Of a DNA stretch of 26,077 bases, positions 7,589 through 15,685 are shown piece by piece. The notes under the pieces are model-generated. The model worked only from the letters and a program-made list of their open reading frames with translations, made no database searches and was not told the origin of the DNA. The translations under genes were made by a program, and so were the position numbers. This DNA is from Eubacterium sp. (GTDB lineage Bacteria; Bacillota; Clostridia; Lachnospirales; Lachnospiraceae). The stretch's first letter is position 1; each line of letters opens with the position of its first letter. The stretch spans positions 1 through 26,077 of the forward strand of contig DNFT01000130.1 in assembly GCA_003486385.1 (NCBI GenBank), read 5' to 3'.

Positions 7589-9061
7589 TTACTGCAATTC
7601 TCCACTCGTCAATAAATTAAATTCCTTATAATAAGTCTCTTCTATCTTTTTTAACATGATTCCCACATGCGCACCGGCAAAGGAAAAGCTCATAAATACC
7701 TTTCCCACGTATTCATCAATAATCTGTGCATATATAAGAAATGTATTCTCATTTTTCCATGCCGCGCTCACCAGCGCCCTATGTCCATAATCAGGGAACA
7801 CTGTCTCAGCGTTGTGCCCTATGCCAAATTGAAGGCAATGCACACCGGTGCCGTTCTCATAGGTAAGGCATCCTCCATCAGCCTCAAAAGATAATTTGAA
7901 GGACTTAAAACCATTCTCATTTTCCGGAACCTTGATAGTCCTGCCGTCAACGCTGCGCTGAAGCTCATCCTGCTTCACACCCTTTAAAAATACCTGCGGC
8001 AGCTCATACCAGCCGTCATTATTCCTGCCAGGACTGCCAGAATTACAGCCCCGGACAGCCACTTCATTACCGCTGCTGCCCTGCCTGCTCCCACCAGGTG
8101 TTCCGCGGAGTATTGTGTTCCACAATGTATCATATATAATCTGCACTCCGCCCTGTCTGCCCTGCGTATCCGCAGTTGTTACTATAAGCATATTTTTCTC
8201 CGGAAGGCATATTCCAAGCTGTCCTCCCATACCGAAGCATGCATAGCCGTCATGCGTTGTCCTCCAGAACTGATATCCGTAGCCCTGCATTTCCTCAAAG
8301 GTCTGCCCGAAAATATAGTTATCCGACCATCTGTCAAGAGCCTGTTCCAGATACTCCTTCGGAATATACCTTACCTTGCCGTATTCTCCGCCCTTCATCA
8401 CAAGGTACATAACCCTTGCCATATCCATAGGTGACGCCATAAGTCCCGAACCTCCCATGGATACCCCCATAGGATCCTTAAGACAATATGCCTCCTTTGA
8501 AAACCCTATATCGTCCAGAAAGCGTTCTCTCAGATAGTCGAGCAGGGATTTCCCGGACAGCTTCTCAACCAGTGCCGCAAGCACATGTGTCGATGATGTA
8601 TCATATATGTAAAATGTTCCCGGATAATGCGATGGCTGCGTTGTGAAGAAGGAACCTACCCAGTCAGTGCAGCCCTCAAGCTTGTAGGTGGTCTTACTGT
8701 GTACAGCCCTCATTGTGAGCATGTTCCTTATCGTCAGCGCCATCATGTACGGATGTACATTTTCGGGAAGCTTTTCAGGGAAATAATCTATAATATGGTC
8801 ATCTAGTGAAATCTTTCCCTCATCTGCAAGACACCCTATCGCAAGTGACACCATGCTCTTTGTCACGGAGAACATCCTATGAAGCCCCTCCGGTCCATAA
8901 GGCTTCTGATACCCCTCAAACACAAGTCTGTCGTCCTTTATAACCAAAAGACTGTGTAACGGTATCTCCGCGCTGTTAAGCCTGTTGACAAACTCACATA
9001 TCTTTTCGCTTGACAGCCCTACACTCTCAGGCACTGTCCTTATAAAATCTATTTTCGACAC
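7589..9061 (-). CDS. serine hydrolase of the beta-lactamase / penicillin-binding-protein fold
   Basis: Member of the class C beta-lactamase-like (CubicO/EstB) family, whose members are esterases, amidases or peptidases more often than lactamases. Of 490 residues, the nucleophile motif SVTK is at 65-68, followed by YDTS at 153-156 in place of the YxN motif, and a GMGG segment near 281-284 where the third motif sits. A C-terminal beta-rich domain of about 150 residues follows. I chose the GTG at 9061 because AGGAGG stands 7 bases before it; the frame stays open to 9100 but without a ribosome site. No signal peptide is seen, so it probably acts in the cytoplasm. It is the first gene of a packed group with ttcA and the basic peptide; the substrate is unknown. 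Confidence 0.88.
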   Translation of the reverse strand: MSKIDFIRTVPESVGLSSEKICEFVNRLNSAEIPLHSLLVIKDDRLVFEGYQKPYGPEGLHRMFSVTKSMVSLAIGCLADEGKISLDDHIIDYFPEKLPENVHPYMMALTIRNMLTMRAVHSKTTYKLEGCTDWVGSFFTTQPSHYPGTFYIYDTSSTHVLAALVEKLSGKSLLDYLRERFLDDIGFSKEAYCLKDPMGVSMGGSGLMASPMDMARVMYLVMKGGEYGKVRYIPKEYLEQALDRWSDNYIFGQTFEEMQGYGYQFWRTTHDGYACFGMGGQLGICLPEKNMLIVTTADTQGRQGGVQIIYDTLWNTILRGTPGGSRQGSSGNEVAVRGCNSGSPGRNNDGWYELPQVFLKGVKQDELQRSVDGRTIKVPENENGFKSFKLSFEADGGCLTYENGTGVHCLQFGIGHNAETVFPDYGHRALVSAAWKNENTFLIYAQIIDEYVGKVFMSFSFAGAHVGIMLKKIEETYYKEFNLLTSGELQ

Positions 9062-9133
9062 TCTGACTCCTCCTGTCAAATTATAAATAGTCAACTGCAA
9101 AAATTCATTTTTCCATTAAACTATATCAGTAAT

Positions 9134-10333
9134 TTAATTTCCATACTTCGCAATCGCATTCTTAATACCATCAAAATACCCCAGCGCCTCCATGCGCTCA
9201 TACACAATCGTTCCCACCGCACGGTATCCATACTCATTAAGATGTATATCATCCGACATTAAATATCTCATGACAATACCCTCCTGAATATTATACCAAT
9301 CATCCACGCTTCGCTCTAACCCCGCAATATCCGGACCTCTGCTTACAAGTTCCGTTCTCATATTTATATAGTGGTCCCCGAAGCTCTCAGTCATTTTCTG
9401 TTCAAGCACGCTCCTGCCATTGTTGTCACCCGTAGTCAGACCAATCAGTATGTATCTTGTAAGACCTCTTCCCTCTATAAAGCGCTGATACTGCAATACA
9501 AGATCATCAGCGGACTGAAAATATCCGTTCTCACCCATAAATATCACATTAATGTAGCCTTCATACATGTTTACACTGGCTGATTCTATCGGCGTACCAT
9601 ATTCCACATAAACCTCCTCACCCGGCTCTATTCTGGTAAAATAACAGTACCCATAATCATCTTCATGGTATGAGCTTGTAAGAATCCCCCGGACACCTGC
9701 GATTGTGACCGGGTTAAGTCCCGCATCGCCAAAGCATGTCAGGTTGGTATACATACCATTTTTCAAATTTACATGTATCTCAACCGGAGTAATGCCGGAT
9801 GGCATGACAAATGAATCAACCATCATCGGCCATACTCCGGCCCTTGCCATGATAGTGTACGTCTGCTCAACACACACACCATTATTCACAACAGGTATTC
9901 CGGAAATAAGCCTCTCATCTATAAGTCTTTGCAGCGTACCCGGATAGCTCTCGCCGTTGCCCCCATAGCCATATGTGAGCGAATCCCCCCAGCATACAAT
10001 CCCCGGAACCGCCTGCGCAGCCTCCTGATTCAACAGTGCCCTTCTCTCCTCTTCCGACAAGGCAGCCTGTTCTGTCTCCGTCTGTGTCTCAGGCATTGTT
10101 GTCTCCTCCTGCGTTGTCGTCTCCTCCGGTGTTGTCGTCTCCTCCGGCGTTGTCGTCTCCTCCGGTGTTGTCGTCTCCTCCGGCGTTGTCGTCTCCTCCG
10201 GCGTTGTTTCCTGTGTTGTTAACTCATTCTGCGTTGTAGTGATAATTATTGCAACATCATCATTCTTATTGCATGCTGTCAATAACACTGTCCCCACACA
10301 CAGTGTTGTTAATAACCTTCTCCATTTTATCAT
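9134..10333 (-). CDS. SGNH/GDSL-type hydrolase lipoprotein with Thr-Pro-Glu repeat stalk
   Basis: Surface-anchored esterase-like protein, 399 residues. A basic N terminus and hydrophobic stretch end in LLTAC, so Cys21 would be lipid-modified. Residues about 33-90 form a low-complexity stalk of TTPEE-type repeats, as in wall-spanning linkers. The catalytic domain starts near 110: Ser118 in WGDSLTYG, an Asn block VVNNG at 148-152, and the Asp361/His364 pair in DDIHLNEYG. The substrate is probably an acyl ester or O-acetyl group on a polysaccharide, by family only. The two terminal beta-rich insertions near 180-260 are not recognised. GGAAGG lies 11 bases before the ATG. Linked serine-hydrolase and thrH genes give no pathway. 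Confidence 0.88.
   Translation of the reverse strand: MIKWRRLLTTLCVGTVLLTACNKNDDVAIIITTTQNELTTQETTPEETTTPEETTTPEETTTPEETTTPEETTTQEETTMPETQTETEQAALSEEERRALLNQEAAQAVPGIVCWGDSLTYGYGGNGESYPGTLQRLIDERLISGIPVVNNGVCVEQTYTIMARAGVWPMMVDSFVMPSGITPVEIHVNLKNGMYTNLTCFGDAGLNPVTIAGVRGILTSSYHEDDYGYCYFTRIEPGEEVYVEYGTPIESASVNMYEGYINVIFMGENGYFQSADDLVLQYQRFIEGRGLTRYILIGLTTGDNNGRSVLEQKMTESFGDHYINMRTELVSRGPDIAGLERSVDDWYNIQEGIVMRYLMSDDIHLNEYGYRAVGTIVYERMEALGYFDGIKNAIAKYGN
10113..10202. repeat. 18-base tandem repeat, five units, in the lipoprotein gene
   Basis: Five head-to-tail copies of GTTGTCGTCTCCTCCGGY (plus-strand reading) differ only at the last base (T, C, T, C, C). Degenerate copies flank them at 10095-10112 and 10203-10220. 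Each unit encodes six residues of the stalk, so gain or loss of units stays in frame. Confidence 0.95.
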
Positions 10334-10398
10334 GTCCGAATTACCCTTCCAAAGCGCAATAATGTATCTTTTAAATTATATCGTTATATAAAATCCAC

Positions 10399-11001
10399 TC
10401 AGCCAATCACAGCCTTTATGGCTGTCATAAGCTCCTCGTAGGTCTCATACGCCGGAATATCAGGATTATCGGAAATAATCTTATCCGTACTCTTAAAAAG
10501 GAAGCCCGCCTTGCCTGCCTTAATCATGCCAAGGTCATTATAGCTGTCACCGCTTGCTATTGTATCAAATCCAATCGACTGAAGTGCCTTTACTGTAGTG
10601 AGCTTTGACTGCTCGCACCTCATCTTAAAACCTGTTATCTCTCCATCCTGTGCAACCTCAAGCGAATTGCAGAATATCGTAGGCCAGCCCAGCTTCTCCA
10701 TAAGCGGCTTGGCAAACTGTGAAAATGTATCAGACACAATGATAACCTGTGTCAGGGAACGCAGCTCATCAAGAAATTCCCTTGCACCCGGAATCGGGTC
10801 AATCTTAGCAATTACATCCTGTATCTGCTTAAGCCCCAGACCATGCTCTTTTAAGACCCCTATGCGCCATCTCATAAGCTTATCATAATCCGGCTCATCC
10901 CTTGTTGTCTTCTTAAGCTCATCAATTCCGCTCTCCTTTGCAAATGCAATCCATATCTCAGGTACGAGAACTCCCTCCAAATCCAAACATACAATATCCA
11001 T
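10399..11001 (-). CDS. thrH: bifunctional phosphoserine phosphatase / homoserine phosphotransferase
   Basis: HAD-superfamily enzyme that dephosphorylates phosphoserine and can pass phosphate to homoserine, linking serine and threonine synthesis. The 200 residues follow Pseudomonas ThrH closely: the start MDIVCLDLEGVLVPEIW, with nucleophile Asp7 and Glu9 in place of the usual second Asp, TTRDEPDYD near 32-40, the Ser/Thr motif VSDTF near 88-92, and the metal motif GDSYND near 151-156. AGGAGG stands 5 bases before the ATG. Its own promoter at 11072-11099 separates it from glpK upstream. Orphan location; no ser or thr genes are nearby. Confidence 0.93.
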   Translation of the reverse strand: MDIVCLDLEGVLVPEIWIAFAKESGIDELKKTTRDEPDYDKLMRWRIGVLKEHGLGLKQIQDVIAKIDPIPGAREFLDELRSLTQVIIVSDTFSQFAKPLMEKLGWPTIFCNSLEVAQDGEITGFKMRCEQSKLTTVKALQSIGFDTIASGDSYNDLGMIKAGKAGFLFKSTDKIISDNPDIPAYETYEELMTAIKAVIG

Positions 11002-11032
11002 AGCTGCCTCCTAATATTATAGCTTTCCATGC

Positions 11033-11090
11033 TGAACCATTGTATCATTAATTGACTTTAAAATTGATACATTTATAACTCTTCGGTTCA
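11033..11090. repeat. nested inverted repeats over the thrH promoter
   Basis: Outer arms TGAACC (11033-11038) and GGTTCA (11085-11090) enclose inner arms TGTATCA (11041-11047) and TGATACA (11065-11071). They cover the -10 region and start site of the thrH promoter, as an operator or leader hairpin would. Confidence 0.4.
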
Positions 11091-11099
11091 TCATGTCAA
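11072..11099 (-). promoter_or_regulatory. sigma-A-type promoter for thrH
   Basis: On the minus strand: TTGACA (11099-11094), a 16-base spacer, then TATAAA (11077-11072), about 70 bases before the thrH start. Confidence 0.65.
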
Positions 11100-11154
11100 C
11101 GCATTAAATTTTGAAAATATTCTACCATATCTCTTCTATTTTCTCAATATATAT

Positions 11155-12651
11155 TCAATCCTGCCACATAAGTGCACATCTTACAGCCTTGTCCCAGCCC
11201 TTTAGCCGCTCCTGCCTTATAGCATCGGACATTGAAGGTACGAACCTATGTGAAAGCTGCCAGTTCTTCTCAATCTCCTCCCTGCTCTGCCAATACCCTG
11301 TCGCAAGGCCGGCAAGATATGCCGCTCCAAGCGCCGTAGTCTCAATGCACTCAGGTCTTAGCACATCAGCTCCTAAAATATCGGCCTGGAACTGCATCAG
11401 AAAATCATTGGCACTTGCCCCGCCGTCAACCCTCAGACTGCTTATCGCAAGTCCTGTATCCTGCTCCATTGACTTAAGAACACTATGCGTCTGATATGCA
11501 AGCGATTCAAGTGTTGCCCTCACAAAATGTTCCTTGCTGCACCCTCTGGTTATTCCTACGACCATTCCCCTGCAATACTGATTCCAATATGGCGCACCAA
11601 GTCCTGTAAATGCCGGAACCACATACACCCCATTGGTATCCGGCACCGCCTTTGCATATTCCTCTGATTGTGCCGAGCTATCTATCATGCGCATCTCATC
11701 TCTCAACCACTGTATCGCAGCACCGGCAACGAACACACTTCCCTCCAGTGCATAGCTTGGTTCCTCATCCGTATCTGCCGCTATGGTTGTTATCAGGCCA
11801 TTCTCAGACTCAAAGGCTCTCTTTCCCGTGTTCATCAGCAGAAAACAGCCTGTCCCATACGTGTTCTTCACATCGCCTTCACCATAACAGCACTGCCCGA
11901 ACAATGCCGCCTGCTGATCTCCTGCTGCCCCTGCGAGCTTAATCTCACCACCTAAAAGTCCCTCATCCGTCGTGCCATATATACAGCTTGAAGGTCTTAC
12001 CTGCGCCAGCATGCTGCGCGGCACTCCAAAAAGCTCCAGAAGCTCATCATCCCAGCTTCGCGTATGTATGTTAAACAGCATTGTTCGTGAAGCATTGGTA
12101 TAATCCGTCACGAATATCCTTCCCTTGGAAAGCTTCCATATAAGCCATGTATCGACAGTTCCGAAAAGCAGCTCCCCTGCTTCAGCCTTTTTCCTCGCGC
12201 CCTCCACATTGTCAAGTATCCAGCCTATCTTGGTCGCACTGAAATACGCATCCGGCACAAGTCCGGTCTTGCTCTTTATCAGCTTATCATAGCCCTGCGC
12301 CTTCAGCTCATCAATTCTGTCCGCAGTTCTGTGACATTGCCAGCATATCGCATTGTACACCGGCACCCCGGTGTTCCTGTCCCACACGATGGTCGTCTCT
12401 CTCTGATTGGTTATTCCAATCGCATCTATATCCCCTGCATCAGCACCAATCTTCGCCATAGCCTCAGCCGCAACACCATACTGGGATGACCATATCTCCA
12501 TCGCATCATGCTCCACCCAGCCTGTCTTAGGATATATCTGGGTGAACTCCTTCTGTGCCATACTGACCACATTTCCCTGCCTGTCAAAAAGAATACACCT
12601 TGAGCTGGTTGTCCCCTGATCAAGTGCCATAACATATTTTTTCCTCTGCAT
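11155..12651 (-). CDS. glpK: glycerol kinase
   Basis: Phosphorylates glycerol to sn-glycerol-3-phosphate with ATP, trapping glycerol for lipid synthesis or glycolysis. The 498 residues have the FGGY-family marks: DQGTTSSR at 11-18, GITNQRETTIVW in the first domain with the glycerol-binding Arg-Glu, GAAGDQQAALFGQ, and the second-domain ATP site GTYGTGCFLLMNTG and DGGASANDFLMQ. I chose the ATG at 12651 because GGAG stands 7 bases before it; a GTG two codons upstream is also open. No glpF facilitator or glpD/glpO dehydrogenase is adjacent, so glycerol use would depend on genes elsewhere. No clear terminator follows. Confidence 0.96.
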   Translation of the reverse strand: MQRKKYVMALDQGTTSSRCILFDRQGNVVSMAQKEFTQIYPKTGWVEHDAMEIWSSQYGVAAEAMAKIGADAGDIDAIGITNQRETTIVWDRNTGVPVYNAICWQCHRTADRIDELKAQGYDKLIKSKTGLVPDAYFSATKIGWILDNVEGARKKAEAGELLFGTVDTWLIWKLSKGRIFVTDYTNASRTMLFNIHTRSWDDELLELFGVPRSMLAQVRPSSCIYGTTDEGLLGGEIKLAGAAGDQQAALFGQCCYGEGDVKNTYGTGCFLLMNTGKRAFESENGLITTIAADTDEEPSYALEGSVFVAGAAIQWLRDEMRMIDSSAQSEEYAKAVPDTNGVYVVPAFTGLGAPYWNQYCRGMVVGITRGCSKEHFVRATLESLAYQTHSVLKSMEQDTGLAISSLRVDGGASANDFLMQFQADILGADVLRPECIETTALGAAYLAGLATGYWQSREEIEKNWQLSHRFVPSMSDAIRQERLKGWDKAVRCALMWQD

Positions 12652-12799
12652 GTCCACACTCCATTCTGAATTTGGCTGTCATAAAACCGATATATTTTAA
12701 GTATACTATATTTTGAAGTTAATAAAATTATTTTTTTAATTATCTACCCATTATTAATATAATTTTATATTATTTTGTACCTTAGTCAAATAAAAAATA

Positions 12800-12828
12800 T
12801 TGTATATTTAAGTTTTTTTGTGTATAAT
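12800..12828 (+). promoter_or_regulatory. sigma-A-type promoter for the diguanylate cyclase gene
   Basis: TTGTAT (12800-12805), a 17-base spacer, then a perfect TATAAT (12823-12828). The leader to the start codon is about 64 bases. Confidence 0.65.
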
Positions 12829-12898
12829 CATACTAATTTAGTTATGTGTACAATTTTATTTCTCAAGATTTTTATTTTATTGTAACGGGGAACGAATT

Positions 12899-14566
12899 AT
12901 GTTTAATCCAACCAAAAATTGCAACACCAATACAGACAGCTTTTCTCCTGAAATTCAGGCACGTATACATGATGTTCAGGATAATTTTTTTATGCTTAAT
13001 ACCCCGGAGCGACCTGCATATAAACCTTTCTGTGAAAAGCTGCTTGCATGTGCCTCTGAGGAGCAGTCCGACTTTTTATTTGCGCTGGCATACTTCTGTC
13101 TCATGCACTACTACTCTAACGATAACAATCACGAAGAGGCAATACGCTGTGCTCTGGAAGGAATCAAGTACCAGCAGAAGGCTCATGAATATGAATTTAT
13201 AGCCCGCTCCTACAATATACTTGGACTGTTCACACAGGCAATCGGCGATTCCACTAAGGCTGTTGATTATTTGCTATATAGTATAGACACATGCATTCAA
13301 TATCAGCTTGATTATGTCCGCGGAATGGCAGAATCTAATCTTGCCGACATTTTCCACCGCACCGAGAATTTTGACAGGGCACTGTACCACTATACCGAAG
13401 CCATAAAGTACACAAAAAAATGTATGGCTGACAGACCCTTTGATGCGATGTGTGCAATGCTGTATGTACTGTGTAACCGCGGCTTCTGCCTGATGGCTTC
13501 CGGGGATGAAGCTGAGCTTATGAAAAATTATGAGGAAATAATTTCATATATGGATGAAATGGACAGGCATAACATTGAGCATGAAACATTTGTTATCTCT
13601 AATTTTCTTGCTACACTGTTTTACCATAATGGCGACAGAGCATCAGCAGAAAAATATATGCAGCTTACAGATACGGCCATCAATGAGCTTACCAATTTCA
13701 CAACCTTTGCCGATGACATAATCGCATACATACATATCAAGGAAAAGCTCTGCTCTGACAGCGACTACACGTCACTGTTAGATGACTTTATAATTAAGTC
13801 GGAATCAATGCATGCTCCTCACTATCTGTTTTGCAGGCTCCTTGAAATGAGAATTGAGGCTGCTGTCTCGCATCATGATAACGAAGCCTTTACAAGATAC
13901 TCCCTTATGCTTTTCAACCTGTACTCCAGACAGCGTACACTCGAATGCAGGGAAACCTTCCGTGCAGAGCAGATTCACCACGAGAATCAGCTCATCCATA
14001 AACAGCACTATGACCTTATCCATCGCAACGAGGCACTTCTCTCACAGTCCCAGCACGATGCTCTCACAGGGCTGCCTAATCGTGCCTATCTCAATGACTT
14101 TGCAGAAACCACCCTCACGCGTGCCCTAAAGAACAACTGCACAATCGGTGTGGAGATTCTTGACATTGATTACTTCAAGAATATCAATGACAGCTATGGA
14201 CATATTGAGGGTGACCGCTATCTGAGTGCTGTAGCCGATGTGCTTAGAAGAATCTCCGATGAATATGAGGATGTATTCACTGCCAGATACGGCGGAGACG
14301 AATTTGTTATCATTTACTTTAATAAGCAGAACAGTGAAATATGCGATATCATGGAATTGCTCAAGCATGAAATAAGCATGATTTCCATTCCGGACTCAAA
14401 TCCGGACGGCAAGAGCTATATAACCTTATCCCAGGGCTGCCTCAACAAGGTTCCTAACCCTGCTAACCGTATCTGGGATTTCCTCGCATGGGCGGACAAG
14501 ACCTTGTACGAAGTAAAGCGGAACGGCAAGGATAATTTTCATCTTAAGGATTCGTTTAAGAACTAG
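12899..14566 (+). CDS. soluble TPR-like / GGDEF diguanylate cyclase
   Basis: Should make cyclic di-GMP from two GTP in response to a signal sensed by its N-terminal domain. Of 555 residues, about 60-275 are helical repeats of the TPR type (for example ARSYNILGLFTQAIGDSTKAV and NLADIFHRTENFDRALYHYT), followed by a charged helix at about 345-385 that can act as a coiled-coil linker. The GGDEF domain has DALTGLPNR at 387-395, metal-binding LDIDYFKNIND at 421-431 and intact GGDEF at 465-469. The RxxD inhibitory site expected 5 residues before GGDEF is absent (YEDV instead). There is no signal peptide or membrane helix. The ribosome site, GGGG, is weak. It is a one-gene unit with its own promoter and terminator. 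Confidence 0.92.
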   Translation: MFNPTKNCNTNTDSFSPEIQARIHDVQDNFFMLNTPERPAYKPFCEKLLACASEEQSDFLFALAYFCLMHYYSNDNNHEEAIRCALEGIKYQQKAHEYEFIARSYNILGLFTQAIGDSTKAVDYLLYSIDTCIQYQLDYVRGMAESNLADIFHRTENFDRALYHYTEAIKYTKKCMADRPFDAMCAMLYVLCNRGFCLMASGDEAELMKNYEEIISYMDEMDRHNIEHETFVISNFLATLFYHNGDRASAEKYMQLTDTAINELTNFTTFADDIIAYIHIKEKLCSDSDYTSLLDDFIIKSESMHAPHYLFCRLLEMRIEAAVSHHDNEAFTRYSLMLFNLYSRQRTLECRETFRAEQIHHENQLIHKQHYDLIHRNEALLSQSQHDALTGLPNRAYLNDFAETTLTRALKNNCTIGVEILDIDYFKNINDSYGHIEGDRYLSAVADVLRRISDEYEDVFTARYGGDEFVIIYFNKQNSEICDIMELLKHEISMISIPDSNPDGKSYITLSQGCLNKVPNPANRIWDFLAWADKTLYEVKRNGKDNFHLKDSFKN

Positions 14567-14580
14567 AATAAGAATATACA

Positions 14581-14618
14581 AAAATACGCCGGTGGATGAA
14601 ACATCGGCGTATTTTTTT
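14581..14618 (+). terminator. rho-independent terminator, works both ways
   Basis: Arms AAAATACGCCG (14581-14591) and CGGCGTATTTT (14605-14615) are followed by more Ts on the plus strand, ending the diguanylate cyclase unit. The five As on the other side can serve the convergent methyltransferase. Confidence 0.88.
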
Positions 14619-14630
14619 CTATTGTCCTCC

Positions 14631-14667
14631 TTCGGCTAATCTGTATCCCCATGACAAATTAGCCGAA
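14631..14667. repeat. inverted repeat downstream of the methyltransferase
   Basis: Ten-base perfect arms TTCGGCTAAT (14631-14640) and ATTAGCCGAA (14658-14667) enclose a 17-base loop. No T-run follows on either strand, so it is not a typical terminator although it lies between two convergent genes. Confidence 0.65.
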
Positions 14668-14691
14668 AACTAAAAATTATCAAGCCCACCG

Positions 14692-15420
14692 CTACACTCT
14701 TTTAACCGCTTTTGTCAAAAAGTATAGTTCCGTTATATCCTCCAACTGACATTCACTGTAACCATCAATAACAAATCCACTCTCAATCTGCCCGCCTAAA
14801 TAATCTTCCATGGTGTGTCCGTACTCAACCCAACTGTTCTTACTGTCAAAATCAGCCGAACAGTACGGCATTCGATTCACAGCCTTGTAGTATCCTCCAT
14901 TTTCAGCCTCAACATAATCACATAAATAATTTATCGGACTTGGTGCCATCATTATAAATCTTCCACCATTTTTCAGTACACGATAACATTCCTTAAATAC
15001 CGGTCTTACATCCGGGACATACATCAGCGAAGTCGGGTTTAATATATAGTCGAAGCTGCCATCAGAAAAACGTGACAAATCACACATATTACCTTTTTCG
15101 ATTGTGATATTCAATTGCTCCTCTTTTGCTATTTTTCTGTCCTTAGCTAACATTTTTTCGGAAATATCCAGAACCGTCACTTCCGCTCCTGCGCATGCAA
15201 ACAAAGGTGCCTGCAATCCGCCTGCCCTCGCCAGACATAACACCCTCTTCCCTTTTATATCTTTCAACCAATCCGCCGGTACTTCTTTATCAAAAAACTT
15301 TATTGACAGCTTACCCTCTCTGGCATTATGCATCTCCTCCGATGTTGCACACGCAGACCAGTCCACATTATTGTCCACCAGTTCATCTATATTCTTTTCA
15401 ACCTGTTCATATACATTCAT
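14692..15420 (-). CDS. class I SAM-dependent methyltransferase
   Basis: Methyltransferase of the type-11 (UbiE/COQ5-like) group, 242 residues. The SAM-binding region is VLCLARAGGLQAPLFACAGAEVTVLDIS, here with ARAGG in place of the usual GxGxG, a variant common in this subgroup; LDIS supplies the acidic residue for the ribose. DYILNPTSLMYVPD and RVLKNGGRFIM are motifs IV-VI. I chose the ATG at 15420 because GGAGGG stands 6 bases before it; 12 further open codons lie upstream. A C-terminal insert (about 165-205) probably recognises a small-molecule substrate, which cannot be named. It has its own promoter and belongs to the AT-rich accessory block. Confidence 0.85.
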   Translation of the reverse strand: MNVYEQVEKNIDELVDNNVDWSACATSEEMHNAREGKLSIKFFDKEVPADWLKDIKGKRVLCLARAGGLQAPLFACAGAEVTVLDISEKMLAKDRKIAKEEQLNITIEKGNMCDLSRFSDGSFDYILNPTSLMYVPDVRPVFKECYRVLKNGGRFIMMAPSPINYLCDYVEAENGGYYKAVNRMPYCSADFDSKNSWVEYGHTMEDYLGGQIESGFVIDGYSECQLEDITELYFLTKAVKRV

Positions 15421-15468
15421 AAATAGCCCTCCGTAATTGGCATGATAAATAGCCACATTTTATTTTCA

Positions 15469-15477
15469 ATTATACCA
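15469..15477 (-). promoter_or_regulatory. extended -10 promoter for the methyltransferase
   Basis: The minus strand reads TGGTATAAT, a TGn extension with a perfect -10 hexamer, about 45 bases before the chosen start. Confidence 0.55.
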
Positions 15478-15615
15478 TATGTACAGATGATATTTCATCT
15501 TCATTTTTATATTCGATGTCATTTATCGTTTATTCTGTGTTGGCATCAGATACTAATATTATTTGAAATATGCCGGGGTCTTGAAATTGAACCGTCAAGC
15601 TTTTTGAGTTTGACT

Positions 15616-15650
15616 AAAAAAAAAAGAGGAGACCGCACATGGCAGTCTCC
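15616..15650 (-). terminator. rho-independent terminator of the Rpn gene
   Basis: A nine-pair stem (15628-15636 with 15642-15650, one G-U) and a five-base loop are followed on the minus strand by TCT and a run of ten Ts. It lies 36 bases after the Rpn stop. Confidence 0.88.
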
Positions 15651-15685
15651 TTACTGTTTACATAAATATATTTTATCCTTGTCAA

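Noticed and set aside
7589..9061. A true antibiotic-resistance beta-lactamase
   Set aside because: The second motif is YDTS, no KTG-type third motif or signal peptide is seen, and the extra C-terminal domain fits the esterase/peptidase relatives.
10095..10220. CRISPR-like regular repeats
   Set aside because: The 18-base units are contiguous without spacers and lie in a coding frame, so this is a coding minisatellite.
9929..10239. Plus-strand frames rich in Leu/Arg/Cys or Ser/Pro repeats opposite the lipoprotein gene
   Set aside because: They are the antisense reading of the 18-base repeat encoding the Thr-Pro-Glu stalk; there is no ribosome site, and the minus frame has a lipobox and catalytic motifs.
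11033..11099. T-box or amino-acid riboswitch upstream of thrH
   Set aside because: The leader is under 70 bases, and there is no specifier loop, T-box motif or terminator hairpin before the start codon.
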